A DNA stretch of 64,000 nucleotides from Bathymodiolus brooksi. Taxonomy: Eukaryota; Mollusca; Bivalvia; Mytilida; Modiolidae. The notes below the pieces were generated by a model, which did not search any database, had not been told where the DNA came from, and worked only from the letters and a program-made list of their open reading frames with translations. Location of the stretch: the NCBI GenBank assembly GCA_963680875.1, contig OY804586.1, positions 52,610,203 through 52,674,202 on the forward strand. The letters run 5' to 3'. Within the stretch, counting starts at the first letter, position 1, and the number at the start of each line of letters is the position of its first letter. Shown here piece by piece: positions 36,401-48,400 of this stretch. A program made the translations under genes and the position numbers.

Positions 36401-39400
36401 AAGCAATAAAAGTCAAATCGAACACACCGAATGTGTTGATAGACATACACAATATCATATGCCTACGGTTTTCAACAAAGCGTTATTACGGATCCCACCT
36501 CTTTTTTTCCGCAAAAAATGTCAAATCGAACACACTGAATGTATTGATAGACATACACAATATTATATGCCTACGGTTTTCAACAAAGCTTTATTACGGA
36601 TCCCATCACCCTTTTGTACGCAAAAAAGTCAAATCGAACACACCGTAGGTTTTGATTGTAATACACAAAATTCTACTTACTATAGATGCATTCACTAAGT
36701 CTGACAAAGCTTGACTTAATTCACCAAAATTCCCAGTCTGGTACAAATATTTAGCCACATCAGCCGGTGTAAACTGGAATGCTTCGCTGTAGTCTGTTTT
36801 CTGTAAAAAATAAAAAAATTATAAAAATAAACTCAATATTCAACTATGTTAACCAAGTAATTAATGTAATTATAAAACAGTACAAAAAAAAAGCAAAAAC
36901 AAAAAACAAAAAACCTCAACAAAATCGCTACATTACCGTTCACTTTTCTGGTACACAATTTTAACCTAGCTACATTAAAATAGCAACTGACCATAAAGGG
37001 CACATGTTCAGTTTCCATTCAGAAAAAAAAAAAAAAAAAGAACTTCTAATATTGTTTATAATTTGTAAGAAAAGTGTTTGTCGATATCAAAGGGGTAATC
37101 AGAAGTTGTAAATCGAAGAAGGACAGGCAATATAATGGCCAAGGTAAAAAGAATAAACGGACAAACAACGATCTACAAGACTAAAGAAGATATCAAAAGG
37201 GTGGTAAATCGAAGAGGACCGGATAATACAATGGCGAACAGAAAAATGATAAAAGGACAAACAGCGACCTAGAAAACACTACAAAGAAAAAGAAAAATAC
37301 TTGTATTACCAAAAACGATTGCTACTCATTGTAATAAAAAAAAAAAAAAAAAAAAAAAAAACTGATTAAAAGTAAAAATAGCAATTTCACAATTAAAAAT
37401 TGTTACAGGCTATAACACAGTGTCTATTATAACAGTTTGCTCTTCGATGTTCTACTCTGTTATTTGACAGTAAAAGGTTTTTTTTTGCTTAAAATTAAAT
37501 AAAAAATCTTTAATGGCTGTACAATTTATTTATGGCTCTCAACAGACATTTATCAATCGTGATGACGCATGTAGCTGATATCTAAATCTACTTCCACCCA
37601 CGTCTTCTGATACGATTAACGTCATGGCAGTCAATTGAAACGACGATCAATGATCTAAGAAAACGCCATTAGAGAGGATGTTTTTGTCATCAATTGAATC
37701 TTATTGAATGTGTAATGACATTTTGTACACAATTATTGTAATTATTGGGCTATTCACGTCGTTTTTATAAAGTTTGGGGTAAAATTTAAGAAGTCGTAAA
37801 AAGTAAAGCTGTGAGCTCATTGATCGGTCAAGTTCGACGTGATAGAGCATGCTGGGTATGTAATTACTTGTGTGTTGTTCTTCCTTGTTTTGTTTCTAAA
37901 TAAACGTTAGAGAACCGAAGGGATAATCTAGAGAAACTGCCAATTGCATGCTGGGTATATAATTACTAATTTGTTGTTCTTCCTTGTATTGTTTCAAAAT
38001 AAACGTTAGAGAAAATCGATTGGACAATCCAGAGAAACTGCCAATTGCATGCTGGGTATAATTACTTACTTGTTTTTCTTCCTTGTTGTGCTATAAATAA
38101 ATCTTAGAGAAAACCGAAGGGGAAATCAATCAAGAATGAACAATCCAGAGAAACTGACAACATTGGGTGCACAAGACACAGGACGAAGATAAGCATGTGT
38201 TCATTATCAAGATTTTAAGATCCAACTGAGATTAAATTACTATGGTAAACAATAATGTCTTCCTTTTGCTTTGCTTTGTAAATCTTACAGAAACGCTTTT
38301 TACACAAAATATCAAAGTCAAAAACAAAAACAATCAAAGACGAATGAATAAAAACGTAGATATCAAATTTAGTGCATACGAAGCAGTTCTTGAATAACCT
38401 TCATCACAATACGCTTAAAATCGAAAGATTGTGAAGCCACATAATTCAAATGTTTTGGGAGCAATAAAACCAAGGAGTCTAAACAGTACCTTCCGGAAGA
38501 GTTGTCACCAGCAGCCGGAAACTATCTCGTTTTTCTAAATCGCGGGGATATGGACAATAGATAGGCATTTTTACTATACATTTGTCTTAATGATAATGTT
38601 TCATGCAAGACCTAATACTAAATACAACTAGTTGTCGACCCTTCCGGAAGAGTTGTCCCCAACAGCAGGGAACTCACTTCACTTCACCTTTTTTCTAAAT
38701 CGTGGGGTTATGGACAATAGATAGGCAATAGTTACTATAGCATCCACATAATGATCGTGTTCCATGTCAGAACTAATACTAAATACAAAATCTAAAATTG
38801 GAATTCATGGCTATGTCTGATTTATAGAAAAATAGGAAATTACTTGTTAGCGTAAATGTTCCAATGATGTGACTAGCAGTAATTTAGCATATGCTGTGTG
38901 ATTTGTTCATTCAAACAGGTGATCAACTTTAACTAGCTAAATAATAGCATGCATTATTAACCTAGCACATTATTATAGATTTGCTTGTATGTCGGTTAAA
39001 CGGATTCACCGATATAAAATATATATATATATATTATTGAAATTTACATTTCCTAAATACATGTAATGTAACTATTATTTAAGCTAATGTTCTCCTCCAT
39101 CAGGCATTTGTAAGACAGAAATATTATATTATCATTATTATTGTGCTTAACGTCACTTTCAGCAATATTTCAGCTATATTATGGCGACCAGTTTTAGTGG
39201 TGGAGGAAGCCGGTGTACCAGGAGAGAACCACCGAAACCGATCATGGGCAAGCAACTGGCAAGCTTGCGGTTGAGAGTCGAGTGCACCCTTTTTTGCAAT
39301 TTACAAAGCCGTATTGGTGATAGGCTTGTATGAGTTGTTAGGTAATCCAACTACCTAACTCATTGAGCCACCCTGTCCCTACAACTACCTAGCTCATTGA

Positions 39401-42400
39401 GCCACCCTGTCCCTACAACTACCTAACTCATTGAGCCACCCTGTCCCTACAACTACCTAACTCATTGAGCCACCCTGTCCCTACAACTACCTAACTCATT
39501 GAGCCACCCTGTCCCTACAACTACCTAACTCATTGAGCCACCCTGTCCCTACAACTACCTAACTCATTGAGCCACCCTGTCCCTACAACTACCTAACTCA
39601 TTGAGCCACCCTGTCCCTACAACTACCTAACTCATTGAGCCACCCTGTCCCTACAACTACCTAACTCATTGAGCCACCCTGTCCCTACAACTACCTAACT
39701 CATTGAGCCACCCTGTCCCTACAACTACCTAACTCATTGAGCCACCCTGTCCCTACAACTACCTAACTCATTGAGCCACCCTGTCCCTACAACTACCTAA
39801 CTCATTGAGCCACCCTGTCCCTACAACTACCTAATTCATTGAGCCACCCTGTCCCTACAACTACCTAACTCATTGAGCCACCCTGTCCCTACAACTACCT
39901 AACTCATTGAGCCACCCTGTCCCTACAACTACCTAACTCATTGAGCCACCCTGTCCCAAGGCAGAAATAAGAAGTAACAAGAACATATAACAACAAAGCT
40001 ATTTTATTCATATTTAAAGTTGTATCGACTTGTCAACTGTTATTTTCAAAGTTGTCTCCACCGACAGTCATTGTACATGATAGGAAGTCGCTCTGATAAG
40101 GCAGGTTTAAATGACAGATTTCAGATACTGGGACTAAATACACAGGATTCAAGAAAAAATGAAGATAGCAAAGGGTAACACCAGAAGATACCAAAGGGTA
40201 ATACCAGAAGATACCAAAGGGTAATATCAGAAGATACCAAAGGGTAATATCAGAAGATACCAAAGGGTAATACCAGAAGATAGCAAAGGGTAATACCAGA
40301 AGATACCAAAGGGTAATACCAGAAGATACCAAAGGGTAATACCAGAAGATACCAAAGGGTAATACCAGAAGATACCAAATGGTAATACCAGAAGATACCA
40401 AAGGGTAATATCAGAAGATTCCAAAGGGTAATACCAGAAGATACCAAAGGGTAATACCAGAAGATACCAAAGTGTAATACCAGAAGATATCAAAGGGTAA
40501 TACCAGAAGATGCCAAAGGGTAATACCAGAAGATATCAAAGGGTAATACCAGAAGATACCAAAGGGTAATACCAGAAGATACCAAAGTGTAATACCAGAA
40601 GATACCAAAGGGTAATATCAGAAGATAGCAAAGGGTAATACCAGAAGATACCAAAGGGTAATACCAGAAGATACCAAAGGGTAATACCAGAAGATACCAA
40701 AGGGTAATATCAGAAGATTCCAAAGGGTAATACCAGAAGATACCAAAGGGTAATACCAGAAGATACCAAAGTGTAATACCAGAAGATATCAAAGGGTAAT
40801 ACCAGAAGATGCCAAAGGGTAATACCAGAAGATATCAAAGGGTAATACCAGAAGATACCAAAGGGTAATACCAGAAGATACCAAAGGGTAATACCAGAAG
40901 ATAGCAAAGGGTAATACCAGAAGATATCAAAGGGAAATACCAGAAGATATCAAAGGGAAATACCAGAAGATATCAAAGGGTAATACCTGAAGCCTTGAAT
41001 GGGAGAAAGACAGTTTTTCTTCAGGGTTTGATTTGAACATGTGTTATTGAATCTGCCATTTTACTGAATATTAGATTACATTTATTTACCCTTCCGGAGC
41101 ACCTGAGTTCACCGACGATTTTTAGTGGAGTTCGTGTCGCTCGATCTTTAGTTTTCTGTGTAGTGTTTTGTAGTTCGCTGTTTGTCCTTTTGTTTTGTTT
41201 TTTTCTTTTTGCCATTGTGTTGGCTGTTCTTCTTCGATTTACGGATTCTGATTACCTATTTGGTATTTTCAAACTCTTATTATTACTTTAAAAATAAAAT
41301 AGAAGCTTATTTCCGTTAAACAAAACATGTCACTAATGCTGGTCAAAGCAAAAACTATTTAATATCCATATGCAAATCAAATAAATACCATATGATAGCG
41401 CATTATGATGAAAACCAACCGAAGGTCTAAGAAAAAAATTACTTCTCCTTGAAAAAAACCATCACACCTCTGTTAGTATTAGTATTATTTGTATCTAATG
41501 CTTAAACTTTCTTTTCGCAATTTGTATTTAATGTACACATATAAGCCTATAAGCTTGATTATTGAAGTAATAATATGCAAATGTATTTACTTTATATTAC
41601 TTTTAACTCTCTCTCACTCTGTAACCTTTGTAACATTGGTTTACATAATAAAGTTATTATTATCAAGAAACTTTAAAAGTGAACTTTAATAAATCCAATA
41701 CAACACATTTTTAATATTAATATTCGTCATTCATATTTACCTCTGCTTTGTCTTCATCAATAGTAGGTTCCGATTCCACAAAAGTCTGGTCAATGTTGGC
41801 TGAGGGAATCTCTACTTTTGTCTTTGTCATAGGTTCTCCACCATCTTGCTTCGTGTCTTGTTTAATATCGCTAACGACGTCTCCTGTTTCTGGATTAACA
41901 ACTGTAAAATACATGTAGTATGAAATTGGGCGAAAGAAAAAAGATGTCAAAGGGGTAATCAGAAGCTGTAAATCGGAGGAGAGACAGCACAATGGCCAAA
42001 GGAAAAAGGACAAAAGAACAAATAACAATCTACAAATCACCACACAGAAACCTAAAGATCGAGTAACCCTAAACAAACTAAAACACCTGGGTGAACGCAC
42101 GTGCTCCGGAAGGGTACGCCGTTCCTGCTCCGCTAATAACACCCGTCGTAACACACATTCTTTCCTTATACACTACGCAAAAATCGCAAGGTTGAAATAA
42201 TTATGGTAACAAATTAAAATTGAGTTTGCGTTAAACATCAATCAATCAATCAATCAATCAATCAGCGTTTCTTTTTTTTTCTCCCACCTATTCATATCGA
42301 TCTCGATTAATATCCATTAAAAGCCACACTAATGATGTCAGTTACAGCGTATATGTTTGTTCTGTGTGCCCTTATAATCATCATCATGTGCGTCAGAAGA

Positions 42401-45400
42401 GTGAAACAATATATCACATTAGAGACATTATCAGAGTTTTAGCTCAGAATATCCCTACTTAATTGTCATTATTAGTAATTTAATAAGCAGTATTATACGA
42501 TAAGGAAATTATTATATTTGGATAATCATAGGTTGTCAAAGTCAAGTGATTGTATAGTTATTAAAACGGATAATCATCTCGTCCTAATATTACACGAACC
42601 AAATTAGGTTACTAATCAACTTCCGGTAACTGCGTTAATAAAAACGTAGATATTATTTTTTTTGCGGATGATGCGTTTCTGAAATAACTTTCATCAGCTT
42701 CCGGTAACTGCGATAATAAAAATGTATATATCAAATTTATCCGCATGACGCGTTTCTGGAATAATGTTCATCAGGTAGAAAATAGAAATAGAAAAAATGG
42801 AACGCAAATAATTTGAAAGTCTTTAAAAGCAAACAAAAAGGGCCTAAACAGGATAGTGAAAATCGTCTAAGGTCAACCTATGTATGCCTACGGGAGGAGA
42901 ACTTTAGTCTTAATTATAATTGCATTATTTAGAAACTGTGAATTTTTATATCAGATATATCTAATATCTCCTTTACAACAGTGATAAAGTAGATCGTTAG
43001 TGGAAAAAGCAACATATATGTGGATCGAATCCCATTGGTGGTATTGCATTTTTGCAAGATAAAATAGGATCTACTCTTACGTTTGAGATTTTTGGATCTT
43101 TGGAAAATGAAGACTAATAATTTTTTTTTAATGTAAAATGGTCCCGATTGGATAAAGTAATTTATTTCTTCTAATCCTGTTCTTTTTGTTAATTCCATCT
43201 GTTGTGAAAAATATACATTTAATAGAAGGCACGATTTAATGGAGACGGATATTATTTTAGTAAATTTCAGAAACAGCATGTACATGTGAATTAATCTGTA
43301 TATCTACTTTGTCTTGTTTTAATGTCGTAAAATATATTTCCGGTTGTCGTCAAACCTTCAATGGCGGGAAAATAGAATAACAAACCTTTTTCCTCTGTCT
43401 GGGATTCACTGCTTTCATCACCATTTAAATTGCTGTAGTGAAATGATTTCTGTTTTTGCATTCCAATACCATGTGACAATCTTTGAGCTAAAATAAATAA
43501 CGATAGAAATATTTGGATGACAATAGTATAAACATAGGGATTGTTTGTTTAAATCTCAATAGCAAATCCGCATTCATTCAGCAATTTAATTAATTTTCCC
43601 AGAATTTTCAGAAGGGCAAAAAGCTGCATATATAAATAATGGGTATAGAATATCGAATATCAGGGTGCGAACCTATACTTGTGGCGTTAAGCTTGTGATT
43701 AGAAGTAAATGCTCTTTACAACGTACATTCAAGCAATAAAATTAAAAACAAAAATAATGACACACAGCCAAAACAGTTCCAAATTACAATAGAAACATTG
43801 GGAAAATTCATACCACCTTCCACACATGACCGTTCACTTTACTGGTTTAATGCACAAGCTCTAACAGTGTAGAAAATGCAAGGCAAAAATGCATGACGGA
43901 GACAGGGCAGTGAAATAAAACAAACATTTGAGTACCAAATACTCCAAAACCGACTAATCAGCGCACTGTATATATGCGGTCTAGTTGGTTGATTTTGACA
44001 GACGAGAAAAAAACTCGTTTTGAAATATTTTATTTGTTTTTGTTATGATATTATGATCGTATGATCTAGTGCTTCATAGATGTTAATTATTTTACGGTGC
44101 CTGATAAACGTAAATATAGAAAGAAATAAACAATTAATGACTCATTTGCATAATATTAATTTGTATTATCTTTGACGTAGCCACATTACAATAAGATTTG
44201 TTTTTGATAAATTTATATTATAACCACAGATAAACTGAGGCTGAACTCGACTATAAATAACGTATTATAGTTTACATCGATTTGATAGTGTGGCTAACGT
44301 TCGTTAAGCTTCGGGGTTTTATGTGAAATATACTCGTATAATGATATGGTTCCGAAATCAATAATTGGCTGAATTATTTCTTGTTATTTCAGTCCTATAA
44401 TCTATCTTTATATAGAAATAATATTTCAATGGAAAAAAAAGTACAGTTTAACCTGATTATCTTGAATACGTGTAAGTCGCATACTGTGAAATGATTATGA
44501 ATGGTGGGGTTCTAATTTTCGTGGATTTCGTGGTTCACATAAACCACGGAAATAAAAATCCAGCGAAATACAATTTTCCCATTGATTGTTGGGTTGAAAT
44601 GATTGAAACCACAAATTTAAAAACCCATGGATCAATGCATTTTGTAGAAACCACGAAAATTGGTGCCAACGAATAAAAGTACGGTAAATGGGTGAGATAT
44701 AAAAAGAAATACAACACTGTCGAAATAGTTCCAAAATACAGTAGAAAACCACCGAAAGAAGTAGAAAACCTCCGAAAGAAAGAGGCAAAATAGATACTCC
44801 TCAAACACAAATACATGATCTCTCACTTTCTTGGCTTGTACAGGCACTTTTATGAAAAATGTGCCATGATATAGCTGAAAAATTGCTGCGTTGGCGTTAA
44901 GCAACAATCACGCACTCACTCAATAAAAGAGAGACAGAATTAAGCTAGTTTTATGAGTGATTGCTGTTTAACGCTAAGTTGACAATGTGTCAGCTATTTC
45001 ATGGAGAGGACGAATTATTTTTGATGATGATCATGATGATGATGTCAGCTTTGTACTAGACTCACATGCTGAGTTGGCTAATTTTGTTTATGGTGCTAGC
45101 GGGTATGCATATATCTCCACGCGGAAACACATGATTTCGAGCAAACTAAACTGTTGTTTTTACTCTTTAATGCCCAGTGCTTAAAAGGGAAGCAGCAATT
45201 TCCATTTTTAGAAAAGCTTGATGGCCGTTCCCTGAACTAATTATCAGTTTTCCTTCACCTTTGACATTTGACTATCCTTATTTTCAATCAATCCAAATGA
45301 CTGAATACTGATTTGATAGAATTAAGTTCTGACACGTGCTTTCAATTATCGAACAGATATTATAAGATGAATTACTTCCGTTTGTCCCGCAGTAAATGGA

Positions 45401-48400
45401 GAATTCAATGACGATTGGTGATAAAAATCAATGGGTAAATTGAGATCCCGGACAGATTGGTAGTATATTTGTTGTTTGTATTGTCAAGACAATTACTGAC
45501 ATGTTGTCAGGATGTCGTGTAATTCCTGACATCTGTTATCGTTATCAATTTCAAGCTAAATAACCTTTAGACATTTAATTTCCAAATCGGCAATAAGGTG
45601 ATCACAGATATGTGATCATGAACAATAATTAAATTGATGAGTTTTTTGAATAAACTATATTATGATGTAAAAAAAAAAAAATTGATGAGGTCAACTGTCT
45701 GTAATCGTTCTGATGTTGAAAAAATATCATTTGTTTACTCTTATAATTTCAGATCTTGAACAAATTGATTGATTATATTATATACTACATATGCAATTAC
45801 TAATTATAAAACGCATATCCACCCGTCAAATGTGTTTGCAGCCATTCAATTGCATGTAACATGCACAAATTTTGCTCGTATATTCCGAAGACCTCCCCTC
45901 CCCCTTTCCAAAAACATTTAAATATTGAAATATATTGTTCGATAGTTGTTAAACGTAAAATGAGCAGCGATGATCGCAAGGAGCGTAAACAAGACTCATT
46001 TACCAGTGTTTATCAGTTAGATAAAAGAAAACGTTGAAAATACGACAGGGGTAGTAAATCAAAGAAGAACCGACAAAACAAATGACGAAAAGAAAAGAAA
46101 AGACAAAAGAATACAAAACACTACACAAAAAACAAAGATCGAACAACCTCACTAAAAACTGGCGTTGAACTTATGTGCCCCGGAACGGTCAGCTGTTCCT
46201 GCTCCACATGTGGCACCCATCATGCTACTCTTGTTAGAAACCCGGAGACAAATCATGAATGAGGAAAGAACCAGATTGTGATTACGACAAATGGGACATA
46301 TCGTGGTCATTTGTGACATACATAAAATAGGGACATCCAAATACATTACAAAATAACATGAACATACCTGCTAATTTTGCGAGTCTTTCCAGTTCTTGTT
46401 CCTGCTGTTGAATCTATAAATAGAATAATTGTAGTGTTATATAAGGAAGGCCTTCATCGCAGCACCCACAACTTTATTAATTATTATTTCTTAATTTATG
46501 AATTCGAAAAAAGTTAGCATAAATTGTATCAGTCACTTTTCGAAAAGGTGAATGTTCTGGTGAGCAAAATTTTTAATTGAAGTCTACATGATGCACATAC
46601 GTACCCAATTTACATCTATGAAAAATATATTTGCAGGTTAAGGTGGTACAATACACTTCAGGTAAAATTTGATCTGCTCGTTTAATTTTCTTATTTTTTT
46701 GGCAGTGTGTTTGAATATATCCACTGTAATAAATATCAAAATTTTAGCAAATTCCAACCAACAGACTCAGAGCTATAAATTCACCAGCCACATAGCAGCT
46801 TTTCTTTCTGTGGATTTGATCACCGAGATGCTTGAAATCTGGATACAAATATCATATGATCAAAACGTTCAACTGATTTTAAAGAGTTATCTCCCTGTAG
46901 TGTATGGTACCACATTACTAAGTATTTTTGTATTACTATACCAATAACATAAATCACATAAAAATATCAGTAACTGATAAAACCTATCAAGAATTCCATA
47001 TTGCGCAGATAATATAACACAGCTAAATATGTCAGTTAGATTCTTGTCCATAAGGTGCATTCGATACATCATTACGTGATTACGTCTGTTAGATGGTAGG
47101 TAGGTTGTTTTCTTTCAGTTCTTCGACGTATTTCATCAATAAAACAGACCGCCACCATATAATTGAAATATTGCTGACAATGGCGTTAAAAATCCATTAA
47201 CCCTAACGTTACAAAAACACCATGTAATATGTAATATAAGCTTCACGATGTTGACAATGTAATCGTGATTGTTGTCGTAGACATAATGGTAATTGTCAGT
47301 TACGATCAGGGCCGGATTAAAGCCAATTTGTTTTTTTGTTTTTTAATTTTTGGTGTGTTTTCGAGTCTTATATCTGAGAGATGAAACAAATTGCATTGTG
47401 GTCGGATTTTTGTGGTGCCCCCTTTTCCCTTGATGCCATAAGCACGTGCTTATTTTGTCTGAAGGTTATTCCAGGCCTGGGTTAGAGGAAGAGTACAAAG
47501 TGTTTAAGATTAAGTAGAAATAATACTACAAAAATGTAGCTTACCTTTGATGGACTTGGGATAGATTCTGAAAATAAAAAGGGGAGAATTAAATGTTAAT
47601 GTCAATAATCAATCATTATAATATTTTTTTCAATAATAAGTAGGTAAGTATGGAAATAAACGATCAGTAGAAATAACTTTATCCTTGTGCAAGATGACAG
47701 TTGTAATTACTCTATTACAATTGAGTATTCAATTAATTAAGAAAAGAAAAACAGTATTGTGTATTCATTTTCATATGCCCTTTTCGCCACATAAAACTGG
47801 GAGTGACATAACACTATTATTACTCCCAGCGAGAGTAAGAAAACGATAACAGTATACACACGAACTTCACTGAGAACACCATCAAAAACTATTAGAACGC
47901 CACTTATTTCTACTCTTTTAGACAATTTGGCAATTATGCTTGGGACTTTTTTTTACATTGCAGGATAAATACAATATACGTACATTGTGTGAAAATATAA
48001 AATTAATTTCCACTCGTTGCGAAACAGGACAGAACAACTCGCCAAAGACTCTCTTATCTTCCTGTTTCTAAATCTCGTACAAATAAACTTTATTATATTT
48101 GCCGACAATGCACTATTTTGTCTAATATCTCTCCGTACATGAATACTGACGTACAATTGATCCTCCATAACGTTACTATAATGTTACGTATTAGCCTGAT
48201 TCCTTCGGACATGAATACAGACCGTTACTATAATAGTGCAATGTACAAGTATGATTCATGCGGATATGAATACTGACGCAACGTCCATATACAATATACG
48301 TACATTGTCGGTAAATATAACATTTATTTGTACGAGCTCTAGAAACAGGCAGAATAGCGAGCTTTCGGTGAGCTTTTCAGGCCTGTTTCGCAGCGAGTAG

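Noticed and set aside
36321..36698. 125-codon ORF with repeated [13 protein letters not shown]
   Set aside because: A product of the 107-bp tandem array on the strand opposite to the gene, overlapping exon 6.
40033..40907. Overlapping minus-strand ORFs encoding repeats of [20 protein letters not shown]
   Set aside because: They are the 23-bp satellite translated; because 23 is not a multiple of 3, all three frames give the same hydrophobic repeat. No splice or start context.
41717..42154. 145-codon minus-strand ORF
   Set aside because: Exon 5 read back into the intron through a dispersed repeat; the true coding part is 41741-41901, set by the acceptor at 41902.
42929..43285. 118-codon minus-strand ORF in intron 4
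   Set aside because: Composition is that of AT-rich intron, and including it would break the frame between exons 4 and 5.
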